A program made the translations under genes and the position numbers. This document shows positions 43,285 to 51,548 of a stretch of DNA of 64,000 nt, in pieces. The notes below the pieces were generated by a model. It saw only the letters and a program-made list of their open reading frames with translations, did not search any database and had not been told where the DNA came from. The stretch is from Leptolyngbya sp. Cla-17 (GTDB taxonomy: Bacteria; Cyanobacteriota; Cyanobacteriia; Leptolyngbyales; Leptolyngbyaceae), in NCBI RefSeq assembly GCF_016807185.1, contig NZ_JAEVYN010000002.1, positions 1,234,528 to 1,298,527 of the forward strand. Direction: 5' to 3'. Position 1 is the stretch's first letter. The number at the start of each line of letters is the position of its first letter.

Positions 43285-44511
43285 TTAGCCATGCTCTGGC
43301 ATCGCTTGGATGAAGTTGAGCAGTTGATGCGCCATGGTTAGTTTGCTGCATGGCTGATCGATGTGGTGCTGTCGTCCATGGCGATCAAGGAACACTGCCT
43401 GATTTGTATCGCTGCCAAAGCCGCTGTTGGGCTGGTCAATTGGGTTGGCAGCGATCGCGTCTAGCTGCTTTCTTTCCAGCTTTTCTTTTGCTGGCGTAAC
43501 AATGTCTCCCGTTTGGGCAGCAAAGCCAATTAGCCGTTGATGGGGCTGTTTTAGAGATGCCAACTCTGCCACAATGTCTGGGACTGGTGCCAACGGCAGG
43601 TTTGTTGGCAGCGCAGACTTGGGCAATTTTTCGGGACTGTAATAGGCAGGTTTCACATCGGCCACTGCCGCCGCCATAATCGTCCAGTCTGCCTGAGAGA
43701 GATGGTCTAGCATTGCTTGCCGCATTTCTGCTGCCGTTTTCACGGCAATGCATCGCACGCCTGCTAGTGCACGAACGGTGTCGATCGCGGTTGAGGGAGC
43801 ATGTACTAGGGTTACCTTAGCACCGCGATGCAAAGCGGCTTGGGCTAAGGCAATCCCCATTTTTCCGGTGGAGGGATTGCCGATGAATCGCACAGGATCA
43901 AGAAATTCTCGTGTGCCGCCGCTGCTAATTAGAATATGTTTACCTGCCAGAGAGCGATCGCCCTTAGTTTGCAGTAGAGATCGCACATACGGCAAAATTT
44001 CAGCGGGTTCTGCCATGCGTCCGGCACCCACGCGATCGCACGCCAACAGCCCAGATCCAGGTGCAAGGGTGTGATAGCGCGGATCTTGCTGGACTTGCTG
44101 CCAGTTGCGCTGCACTGCTGCCTGCTCCCACATATCGGTGTTCATGGCTGGCGCTAGCAGCACGGGGCAAGTGGAGGCTAGCACCGTGTTAGTTAATAAA
44201 TTATCTGCCATGCCATGTGCCAGCTTCGCCAACGTGTTTGCCGTTAGGGGTGCCAGCAGAAAAATGTCTGCCCATTCTCCTAGCTCAATGTGCAATGGAC
44301 GACCGTGAACGGGCTGCCAAAAATCGCGATCGCTATAGGATGCATGCCGACTCAACGTGGCAAAGGTGAGTGGTGTGACAAATTCCTGGGCAGCATCCGT
44401 TAGCACCGTGCGGACTTGGACACCCTCTTTTGCCAGGGCTGAAACGACTTCGCACACTTTATAGGCCGCAATTCCACCCCCCACACCCACTAAAACGCGA
44501 GAACCCTGCAT
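43285..44511 (-). CDS. coaBC: bifunctional phosphopantothenoylcysteine decarboxylase/synthetase
   Basis: CoaBC makes 4'-phosphopantetheine for coenzyme A. The N-terminal flavin decarboxylase half has GVGGGIAAYK, catalytic His in LHIELGEWAD, PAMNTDMW and GLLACDRVGAGRMAEP. The C-terminal synthetase half has ISSGGTREFLDPVRFIGN and GKMGIALAQAA. The length of 408 residues is normal. A strong hairpin precedes the start at 44517-44561. The DUF2555 gene lies immediately upstream. Confidence 0.96.
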   Translation of the reverse strand: MQGSRVLVGVGGGIAAYKVCEVVSALAKEGVQVRTVLTDAAQEFVTPLTFATLSRHASYSDRDFWQPVHGRPLHIELGEWADIFLLAPLTANTLAKLAHGMADNLLTNTVLASTCPVLLAPAMNTDMWEQAAVQRNWQQVQQDPRYHTLAPGSGLLACDRVGAGRMAEPAEILPYVRSLLQTKGDRSLAGKHILISSGGTREFLDPVRFIGNPSTGKMGIALAQAALHRGAKVTLVHAPSTAIDTVRALAGVRCIAVKTAAEMRQAMLDHLSQADWTIMAAAVADVKPAYYSPEKLPKSALPTNLPLAPVPDIVAELASLKQPHQRLIGFAAQTGDIVTPAKEKLERKQLDAIAANPIDQPNSGFGSDTNQAVFLDRHGRQHHIDQPCSKLTMAHQLLNFIQAMPEHG

Positions 44512-44516
44512 AAAAC

Positions 44517-44561
44517 TTGAGAGCCTAGACCAATGAGTTCATCATCAGTCCAGGCTCTCAA
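44517..44561 (-). terminator. strong hairpin between DUF2555 gene and coaBC
   Basis: TTGAGAGCCTAGAC (44517-44530) pairs with GTCCAGGCTCTCAA (44548-44561) with one mismatch. On the minus strand the hairpin is followed by GTTTTATG, i.e. directly by the coaBC start. It may terminate the DUF2555 transcript or act as an attenuator in the coaBC leader; a short T-run only partly supports termination. Confidence 0.6.
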
Positions 44562-44587
44562 ATCTGCAATCACAAATTTTTAGCTTT

Positions 44588-44800
44588 TTACGCTTCGTCG
44601 TAAGCTTCCATGTCGAGCAGGTAAAGGTAAGGCTCCACCATCTCAGGACGTTCAAACGCGATCGCCCGTAACAAGTGCCAATCCTTTAGACCTTCAAAGG
44701 CGTCGGAGTAATCATCTTGCTCTAACCGAGCTGCCAGTTCTGCAACGTCCTTCTCAGTCAAGCTGGAAACCTTTTCTCTTTCTAAATGTAATGCTGGCAT
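44588..44800 (-). CDS. DUF2555 protein
   Basis: A 70-residue acidic protein restricted to cyanobacteria. Family motif DDYSDAFEGLKDWHLLRAIAF followed by RPEMVEPYLYLLDMEAYDEA. ATG at 44800 is preceded by GGAGG about 9 bases upstream; the GTG at 44809 overlaps that site and is unlikely. Function unknown; it lies directly upstream of coaBC. Confidence 0.85.
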   Translation of the reverse strand: MPALHLEREKVSSLTEKDVAELAARLEQDDYSDAFEGLKDWHLLRAIAFERPEMVEPYLYLLDMEAYDEA

Positions 44801-44915
44801 GACTGGCACCTCCGGGTTGCAGTGTTCAAAGCTTAATGAAAACCCAAGACGCTTCAGGCTATCCGTATTCGTCCTTGCTTATCTTAGCCGACTTAATTAG
44901 GGTCAGACTGAATAT

Positions 44916-45581
44916 TCACGGCTTATTAAGGCTTGGCAGTAACTCTTTAACAAAACTTTGCATCTGGTTCAACACCATCGGCTGAATTTCGTGTCCCATA
45001 TCATATTCCTGATACTGGGGAGTTACGCCCAGGGCTTGTAAGCGCGCGCGCGCCTGGTGGGCTGCTGGCAACGGCACGACCTGATCTTGCCTGCCGTGGA
45101 TCATTAAGGTTGGTGGCAGGGGAGTCTGCGGAGGTTGTAGCGGGGCATGAAGGTAGCCACTTAGAATCATCAAACCTGCGAGCGGCAGCCGCACACCCAC
45201 ATCCAAAGTCATTGCACCACCCTGGGAAAATCCGCCCAAGATAGTGCGAGAGAGGGGAACATTGGAAGTTTGCGTAAGATGGGTCAAGAATTCAATCAGT
45301 CGCTGGCGGCTGGTGGAAAGGTCAGCGCGATCGCCAAATTCTGGTTTTCCCAAAAAGCTGTAGTCTTGCGGCAAGGCATACCACATCTTGCCCACGGGAT
45401 TATAAGGATGGGGGAAGGGTGCGTCAGGAAACATCAATTGATAGTCTGGCAAATCCATGTAGTTTGCCAGCGCAGCGATATCCTGGCAGTTAGAACCCCA
45501 GCCATGAAGCAGCACGATGACTCCTTGCGGTGGTTGTCCACTTTTAGGTGGCACAGAAATGGTGTAGAGCGTGGTTGACAT
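44916..45581 (-). CDS. alpha/beta hydrolase (phospholipase/carboxylesterase family)
   Basis: A 221-residue cytoplasmic serine hydrolase. Oxyanion-hole region VIVLLHGWGSN, nucleophile Ser in LGGFSQGGAMTLD, catalytic Asp in HGRQDQVVPL and His in YDMGHEIQP. Length and motifs match the small carboxylesterase family related to acyl-protein thioesterases; the natural substrate is unknown. Confidence 0.9.
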   Translation of the reverse strand: MSTTLYTISVPPKSGQPPQGVIVLLHGWGSNCQDIAALANYMDLPDYQLMFPDAPFPHPYNPVGKMWYALPQDYSFLGKPEFGDRADLSTSRQRLIEFLTHLTQTSNVPLSRTILGGFSQGGAMTLDVGVRLPLAGLMILSGYLHAPLQPPQTPLPPTLMIHGRQDQVVPLPAAHQARARLQALGVTPQYQEYDMGHEIQPMVLNQMQSFVKELLPSLNKP

Positions 45582-45718
45582 GAATTTTTCCGAAACTTTT
45601 CTGAGTTTACTGAGTCAGGGGTAAGATGCATCTTAATTGTTTGGCTGCTCATCTGGGGCGCATTCGATACGCCATCTGTTAGTCTCTAGTCGTTAGAAAC
45701 CTAATCTATCTTTAAGCC

Positions 45719-46129
45719 ATGAAACTAAAACCGTCTGTGATCATCTCTGGTTTTGCTAGCGCGATCGCTGTTGGATTGTCCTGTCTGTCTAGTTTTAGCG
45801 CAATGGCTCAAACAGTTTCTATTCCTGTTCCGGCTCCTGCACCGACCCAATCCTCTGAAATTGGCGAACTGGAGAAAACCATCCGGTTAAATACTCAGCA
45901 GCAAAAAGCGCTCTCAACCATTAGCGAATTTGCTTTTGACCAGCTAGAGTCCGTGATTTCGAGTGGTTTTGATCCCGGCAAGCTAAAACGTCCAGATGCA
46001 GTCCGCACGGAAAATTTACGCCAGCAATTTTCGACGTTCTGGCGGTTAGATAATCAGCAAAAAGCAGGACTCCGCACCATTTTGCAGACTGCACGAGATC
46101 AAATGAAACGCCAGATGGAACAGAAGTAG
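45719..46129 (+). CDS. small exported hypothetical protein
   Basis: A 136-residue protein with a signal peptide (SVIISGFASAIAVGLSCLSSFSAMAQ, cleavage likely after AMA) and a helical mature part of about 105 residues without Cys (RLNTQQQKALSTISEFAFDQ, FWRLDNQQKAGLRTILQTAR). I do not recognise a family. It is upstream of purH on the same strand by 110 bp. Confidence 0.65.
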   Translation: MKLKPSVIISGFASAIAVGLSCLSSFSAMAQTVSIPVPAPAPTQSSEIGELEKTIRLNTQQQKALSTISEFAFDQLESVISSGFDPGKLKRPDAVRTENLRQQFSTFWRLDNQQKAGLRTILQTARDQMKRQMEQK

Positions 46130-46239
46130 TTCCTGTCCCTAACCCTTGAACCCTAACCTCTTGATTTAAATCCCTATTTTTGAACCCGTATGCGCTCGTC
46201 CGCTAAACTCAAGAGAAAGGTTTAGTGGGAATTGTGAGC

Positions 46240-47814
46240 ATGGCACGTCTAGCGCTGATGAGCGTATCAGATAAAACGGGATTAGTAGAGTTTGCCCGTT
46301 CTCTGGTTGAAGAATTTAAGTTTGATCTCATCAGCAGTGGCGGCACGGCAAAAGTTTTGCAGGAAGCCGGTTTGCCTGTTACTAAAGTATCCGATTACAC
46401 GGGTTCACCAGAAATCTTGGGCGGACGAGTCAAAACGTTACACCCTCGAATTCATGGCGGTATTTTGGCACGGCGAGATATGCCAGCCGATATGGCAGAT
46501 TTGGCAGCCCAAGACATTCGACCGATTGATCTGGTTGTAGTGAATTTGTACCCCTTTACAGCAACGATCGCCCGTCCTGATGTATTTCTTGCAGAGGCGA
46601 TCGAGCAAATTGATATTGGCGGTCCGGCAATGCTGCGGGCTTCGGCAAAAAACTACGCCCATCTGACCGTACTCTGTCAGCCCAGCCAATACACTCCCTA
46701 CCTACAAGAACTCCGCCAGAGTAGCGGTGAGGTCGCGTTAGAATTCCGGCAACAGGCTGCTTTACGGGTATTCCAATATACGGGCGAATATGACCAGGCA
46801 ATTTCCGCTTATCTTTTAGAACAATCCGCTGTCGATCTGGGTGAGCAACCGGAAGCACGCGACCTTTCACCCAATTTCACCCTCACAGGGCAGCAGCTTC
46901 AACCCTTACGCTATGGCGAAAATCCTCATCAACCGGCTGCCTGGTATCAAACTGGGGCAATCGCAAGCGGTTGGGCAGCGGCAACCAAACTGCAAGGTAA
47001 GGAACTGAGCTATAACAACCTGGTTGATTTAGAAGCCGCACGACGGCTGATTGCGGAGTTTGTGGAGCCGCAAACTCCCCCTGCTGCCGCTATTTTGAAA
47101 CATACAAATCCCTGTGGGGCGGCTTTGGGACACACGATCGCGGAAGCTTATGAAAAAGCATTCAATGCTGATCCTATTTCTGCGTTTGGAGGCATTGTCG
47201 TATTGAGCCGTCCGATTGATGGTCCAACGGCACTGTTACTGACCAAAACCTTTTTGGAATGCGTGGTGGCTCCTGGTTGTGACCCTGAAGCACAGGAGAT
47301 TTTGGCAGCGAAGTCTAAAGTGCGGGTATTGGTGCTGCCTGATTTGGCGAAAGGTGAAGACTATACGGTGAAGGCGATCGCGGGTGGCTTTTTAGCACAA
47401 ACCAGTGATGATCAGGCGGTTGATCCGCAGGCATGGACGGTTGCAACTGAGAAACAGCCCACGCCTGCTCAGCTAGAAGAACTGCTGTTTGCCTGGAAGG
47501 TTTGCAAACATGTGAAATCAAATGCGATCGTGGTAACTCGCGATCGCGCCACCTTGGGAGTGGGTGCTGGGCAAATGAATCGGATCGGATCGGTCAAACT
47601 TGCCTTAGAACAGGCAGGCGAAAAGGCTCAAGCAGCTATTTTGGCTAGCGATGGCTTTTTCCCCTTTGATGATTCGGTTCGCATGGCTGCGGCAGCTGGC
47701 ATTCAGGCGATCGTTCAACCAGGCGGTAGCCTGCGCGACCAAGACTCAATCATCGCCGCAAATGAACTGGGCATCGTCATGATGCTGACTGGAACTCGCC
47801 ACTTTTTGCACTAA
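46240..47814 (+). CDS. purH: bifunctional AICAR transformylase/IMP cyclohydrolase
   Basis: PurH catalyses the last two steps of IMP synthesis. N-terminal IMP cyclohydrolase (MGS-like) domain: LMSVSDKTGLVEFA, ISSGGTAKVLQEAG, KTLHPRIHGGIL. C-terminal formyltransferase: LRYGENPHQPAA, ILKHTNPCGAA, DPISAFGGIV, ending GTRHFLH. ATG at 46240 matches the family start; GTG 46225 upstream is unlikely. 524 residues, normal. Confidence 0.97.
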   Translation: MARLALMSVSDKTGLVEFARSLVEEFKFDLISSGGTAKVLQEAGLPVTKVSDYTGSPEILGGRVKTLHPRIHGGILARRDMPADMADLAAQDIRPIDLVVVNLYPFTATIARPDVFLAEAIEQIDIGGPAMLRASAKNYAHLTVLCQPSQYTPYLQELRQSSGEVALEFRQQAALRVFQYTGEYDQAISAYLLEQSAVDLGEQPEARDLSPNFTLTGQQLQPLRYGENPHQPAAWYQTGAIASGWAAATKLQGKELSYNNLVDLEAARRLIAEFVEPQTPPAAAILKHTNPCGAALGHTIAEAYEKAFNADPISAFGGIVVLSRPIDGPTALLLTKTFLECVVAPGCDPEAQEILAAKSKVRVLVLPDLAKGEDYTVKAIAGGFLAQTSDDQAVDPQAWTVATEKQPTPAQLEELLFAWKVCKHVKSNAIVVTRDRATLGVGAGQMNRIGSVKLALEQAGEKAQAAILASDGFFPFDDSVRMAAAAGIQAIVQPGGSLRDQDSIIAANELGIVMMLTGTRHFLH

Positions 47815-48019
47815 CTGGACTATTGAACGATGCCTCTACCGAACAAGGTTTAAGAAATCAGGGTTCTGCCTCAAATCATCCCATTCGCCCAGTTCTGCTG
47901 CAAAAACCTTGGTTTCTGGGGATGAGAGTGATCGCGCTTAAAGATCTCTCATGCGGATTTTGTCATCTTCATACAACGTGGAACTGCCCAGCCCAGTCAT
48001 CATGAAGCGCGACCATACA

Positions 48020-48209
48020 CTAGGCAGGAATGGCGACTTTTTCGGCTTTGAGCGCTGCACTGGCATAGCTGAGGCTTGCTTGGATATATCTGGGGTAATA
48101 CTAGGTACGGGGTAGTTGCGGAGGATTTCGTTGGCGTTCCAGCCTTGGTTCAGCAGATCAATGATGAATTAAACGGTGATCGCAGGACTTTTCCAAGGGT
48201 TTGATTTCA
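48020..48209 (-). pseudogene. DUF433 antitoxin-like gene remnant
   Basis: On the minus strand one frame reads SPAITV-stop-FIIDLLNQGW and NANEILRNYP, and a second frame then continues YIQASLSYASAALKAEKVAIPA-stop. Together these match the DUF433 pattern (FILDLLxxGW..EEIL.NYP.L....I.A.L.YA...L..E). One internal stop and one frameshift show that it is dead. The IS630-type element begins at 48212, just upstream of the remnant. DUF433 proteins are often paired with PIN-like DUF5615 toxins; no toxin remains here. Confidence 0.6.
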
Positions 48210-49187
48210 TACCAAATCAAAAAATGCCTGCGACAGATAGTGCATCTACAATAAAGCTAAAGCCAGTCAGAGAAGCAACGGTTTTGGTCGTTAAATCGGC
48301 AATCAATTTGTCCACTTTCGTTTGTAGTTGAGTTAGGTTCTTGAACAGTGCCCAGCGCAAATCCTTCTTCAAGTGCTGCCACAACCGCTCAATGGGATTC
48401 AACTCAGGGCAGTAAGGCGGTTGAAACAGCAGCATGATATTGTCTGGAATCACCAGGTCTTTGGCTTTATGAAAGGCTCCGTTATCGACTTGGAGGATGT
48501 TGAGGCTATCTGGATAGGCTTGCGAAAATTGGTCGAGGAAAAGCTGATAGCATTCACTATCGACATGGGTAAATTGCAAAAAGAACTGCTCTCCGGTGGT
48601 CGGTTCCACCGCACCATAGATCCAAAAGGCTTTGAACTGCCATTGCCAACTGCCTAGTGGTTTGACTCCTAAGCTCGTGATCAATCGTCCAACTGTCGTT
48701 TTCAACCCAAATCGACTTTCATCCTGAGCGAAGTAGCGAATCCGTTCAAACTCCGGTTTTACTAGCGTTGCATACTGTTTGAGCAGAATCAGGTCGTCGC
48801 TGAGGTTTGCTTAAAGGCCTCAAGGGCTTCTGGGTTCTGCTTGGCATGAACCGGACGGGCGGCTTTCAACTTCGCACCCAAGCGGTAGCGCACCAGATGA
48901 TGCACGGTGGCATACTCGGCTTCTACGTTCAAGGTCTCTGATAACCATTGCTGCACTTGTGTGTAGCTGCCAAAGCCTGTTTCAGGGTCATCCAATCGTC
49001 GTTGCAGGCTCTTGAGCGCCCACCCTGGAATCACCTGCGGTCGTCCTGAACTTTGGCGAGTTTCGAGCAATCCGTTCAGTCCCGCTTCCCGATACTGGCT
49101 CAACCAGCGTTGCACACTCCCCCGGTGCCGCCCGACCACTTTTGCAATCGCACTAATACTCCTGGCATCCGCTAACTTCAGCAAGTA

Positions 49188-50138
49188 TAGCACTACGAAA
49201 TCTTATGAGGACGTATAGTTAAGATTGCAAAGAATATCAATGACCTTTTATGCCAGCCCCCTACAGTGACGACCTTCGTCAGAAAGCAATTGCAGCAGTC
49301 AAACGAGGAGACCGTAAAACCGAAGTCAGCCGGATGTTAAATATCAGCCGCAATACCTTAGACCAGTGGCTCAAACGAGAAGCCCAAACCGGGAAGTGTG
49401 GAGCCATACGCAACTATCAGCAGGGGTGTAGACATAAAATCACCGATTGGCAACGGTTTAGGGAGTTTGTGCAAGAGCATGGCGGCAAGACCCAAGGGCA
49501 AATGGCAACTTTATGGGGAGAGGGTGTGACGCAACAAAACATCAGTGATGCGTTGCAAAAGCTGGGAATCAGTCGAAAAAAAAGACGTACGGGTATCAAG
49601 AGCGAGATGAGCTTAAGCGCCAAGAGTTTCAAGCGCGATTGAAGACCAAGACAGCGGCTCAGATGGTTTATGTCGACGAAGCAGGCGTTGATAATCGAGA
49701 CGAGTATCCCTATGGCTACTGCGAGATTGGACACCGCTTTCATGCCCTCAAGTCGGGCAAACGCACCGAGAGAGTCAGTTGGATTGCGGCACTTAAACAG
49801 GGGAAGCTTTTTGCACCGCTGACGTTTATCGGCTCGTGTAACCGGGATTTGTTTGAGGTGTGGTTAGAGGAGTGTCTATTACCGCAACTGCAGCCAGGAG
49901 ATGTCATCGTCATCGATAATGCTAGTTTTCACCATTCTCAAAGCATTGAGGACAGGGTAGCAGCGGCTGACTGTGAGCTTTGGTATCTGCCTGCCTACTC
50001 TCCTGACTTCAATCAGATTGAGCATTGGTGGTTTGTGCTTAAGAATTGGATGAGGCAACGGTGGGATGAGTTTGATAGCTTTCGTGAGTGTGTCGATGCT
50101 GCGTTCAATCAGTGTTCCAACATTCATGCGTAGCGCTA
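49188..50138 (+). mobile_element. second IS630-family element, nested in the first
   Basis: Ends are inverted repeats: left TAGCACTACG and right (inverted) TAGCGCTACG, flanked by TA at 49186-49187 and 50139-50140. The element is 951 bp with a single transposase read in two overlapping frames. It lies inside the transposase gene of the outer element, splitting the codon for Tyr in VLYLLK. Confidence 0.9.
49250..50133 (+). CDS. IS630-family transposase, two frames joined by -1 frameshift
   Basis: Frame 1 (49250-49642) encodes the helix-turn-helix part: YSDDLRQKAIAAVKRGD, VSRMLNISRNTLDQWLKR. The second frame (ORF start 49639, stop 50133) encodes the DDE part: QMVYVDEAGVDNRDEYPYG, VIVIDNASFHHSQS, LPAYSPDFNQIEHWWFVLK. 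The canonical slippery heptamer A AAA AAG lies at 49578-49584 inside an A8 run; a -1 shift there continues KKKTYGYQERDELKRQEFQ directly into the second part. All catalytic acids (D, D, E) appear intact, so the element may be active. Confidence 0.88.
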
Positions 50139-50463
50139 TACAACACTTGCAACCGCTCTTTCCGGTTTGGATTTGATTGCTGTTGAATCAGAGCTTCTAG
50201 TTCTGCCACTGTTTCCTGGATTTTGATGCGAGTGACACCCACCATTGCTGTTGTTCTCCACACGGTAGAACTTAGTCTCCCATTTGTTACTCCCTTTTTT
50301 CAATTTGGTATCAGAGGTGCCTAAGCAAACTTAATGGAAAATCCCCAGATTTCAACTAGTCTAGGATTAGTGAACTTACCCTTACTTTGTTGGCGATTTT
50401 GCTGTTACCTAATCGCAATGCTTGATTTAACCTGAACCTATCAAAACTTGGGAGAACAAAAGC

Positions 50464-51165
50464 ATGGACGCAAACCAACTACTGGAGCGCTACGCCGCTG
50501 GTGAACGAGATTTCCATGAAGCACTCCTGAGGGATGTGAACCTAGAGGGGGCAATTCTCCCGGACATTAACCTAATTAATGCAGATTTACGCGAGGCTTA
50601 TCTCAAAAATACCGACCTCAGAGGAGCAAAATTAGGATTTGCCAATTGTCGGGGCGCTAACTTAAATGAAGCCAACCTAATTGGAGCCAACCTCATCAGC
50701 GTAGAACTGTCTTGGGCAAGCTTGATTCTGGCAGATTTGTCCTGGGCAAACCTGGATATGGCGACCCTCAAAGGCTCGAATCTGATCGGCACAAATTTAA
50801 TCGGCTCGACGGTGCGATCTGCTAACTTGACCGATAGCAAACTGATCGCAGCAGATTTACAGGCGGCGGATCTGCACAACGCAAATCTCAGTGAATCTAA
50901 TCTGACGGGTGCAAAATTTATTCGAGCAAATCTGGAGCGGGCGAGGTTGATTGAATCGAAACTGATGGGTGCGAATTTCGAGGGAGCCAACCTTAAAGAT
51001 GCCAGCCTACGAAATTCCAATCTAGAACTGGCAAACCTCAGTCAGGCAATCCTGGTTGGCACAGATTTCAGTGAAGCCATTCTGTGTGAAGCTTTGTTGG
51101 AAGGCGTAGATTTAGACCAAGCCATCTTGGAAGGTACTATCACAGCTTTCCTGCGGATGTCTTGA
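50464..51165 (+). CDS. pentapeptide repeat protein
   Basis: A 233-residue protein made almost wholly of A(D/N)LxX pentapeptides from about residue 20 (INADLREAYLKNTDLRGAKL; ANLNEANLIGANL; ANLERARLIESKL), which fold as a right-handed quadrilateral beta-helix. No signal peptide or other domain. Such proteins are abundant in cyanobacteria; the role is unknown (some mimic DNA, others are structural). Confidence 0.92.
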   Translation: MDANQLLERYAAGERDFHEALLRDVNLEGAILPDINLINADLREAYLKNTDLRGAKLGFANCRGANLNEANLIGANLISVELSWASLILADLSWANLDMATLKGSNLIGTNLIGSTVRSANLTDSKLIAADLQAADLHNANLSESNLTGAKFIRANLERARLIESKLMGANFEGANLKDASLRNSNLELANLSQAILVGTDFSEAILCEALLEGVDLDQAILEGTITAFLRMS

Positions 51166-51216
51166 CAATAATTTTTCTACTACAAGATTAATTGAGCGGC
51201 AGGATTGAAATGTTAG

Positions 51217-51265
51217 CGGCATTTGCCCTAGGTGATCACCCTCCTCGTCACTTGGGGCAAGTGCC
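51217..51265. other. imperfect hairpin after the pentapeptide gene
   Basis: CATTTGCCCTAGGTGA (51220-51235) pairs with TCACTTGGGGCAAGTG (51248-51263) at 13 of 16 positions around a 12-base loop. It lies about 55 bp after the pentapeptide stop. No T-run follows on the plus strand. Could stabilise or end the transcript. Confidence 0.5.
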
Positions 51266-51361
51266 AGCATGAATATAATTAGTCAAACCTGAATACCTCC
51301 TCTCAATCTGTAAGGTATGGTCATCAATTGCTTGAGCAGAAATAATCTTAGGAGGCTTCAT
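51248..51361 (-). pseudogene. truncated DUF2442 gene
   Basis: The minus-strand ORF starts MKPPKIISAQAIDDHTLQI, which is the well conserved N-terminus of DUF2442 proteins, then diverges into unrelated residues (ERRYSGLTNYIHAG) and stops after 37 residues instead of about 80. It directly follows the DUF4160 remnant on the same strand, the usual order of a DUF4160-DUF2442 pair (toxin-antitoxin-like). Confidence 0.6.
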
Positions 51362-51376
51362 CAATCAAACTCACAG

Positions 51377-51517
51377 TTATTTCAAAGGTGGAAGTTTACG
51401 AAACTCTTAGTCAGACCACATCTGTAACAAGTCTTTTTGGTAAAGCGCCACCCATTCCATTACTAATTTTTCAGCCCAATTAGGCAAATTTTGATGAAAA
51501 CTGGGAGGGCGATTATC
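51377..51517 (-). pseudogene. DUF4160 gene remnant
   Basis: Minus-strand frame reads DNRPPSFHQNLPNWAE, KLVMEWVALYQKDLLQMWSD, then a stop, then EFRKLPPLK-stop. This matches the C-terminal half of DUF4160 proteins (D.NPPHFH..., VMEWVALHQxDLLxMW..., FRKLPPL). An in-frame TAA and loss of the 5' half mark it as dead. Paired with the DUF2442 remnant 16 bp downstream. Confidence 0.6.
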
Positions 51518-51548
51518 TCACCCTCGCCACTCGCACTCCGCCCTTAGC

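Larger units (their letters stand above)
48217..50245 (-). pseudogene. IS630-family transposase, split by nested IS and frameshifted
   Basis: Three pieces on the minus strand. 50141-50245 gives the N-terminus MVGVTRIKIQETVAELEALI up to RLQVLY. 48789-49187 continues LLKLADARSISAIAKVVGRHRG (helix-turn-helix, QRWLSQYREAG). 48217-48789 holds the DDE catalytic half (FERIRYFAQDESRFGLK, NILQVDNGAFH, QPPYCPELNPIERLW). Removing the inner IS and one TA restores VLYLLK in frame. A further -1 shift near 48797 joins pieces two and three; it may be a mutation or a programmed shift, as seen in many IS630 elements. Confidence 0.85.
48212..50308 (-). mobile_element. IS630-family element, interrupted by a second IS
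   Basis: Left end CCAAATCAAAAAATG and right end (inverted) CCAAATTGAAAAAAG are inverted repeats next to TA dinucleotides at 48210-48211 and 50309-50310, the IS630 target duplication. Without the inner element (49188-50138 plus one TA) it is about 1.14 kb, normal for IS630. Its transposase is on the minus strand and is broken into three parts. Confidence 0.85.

Noticed and set aside
47823..48005. 60-aa plus-strand ORF after purH
   Set aside because: Low-complexity of origin, no recognisable motif, no ribosome site; likely chance reading of decayed DNA next to the DUF433 fossil.
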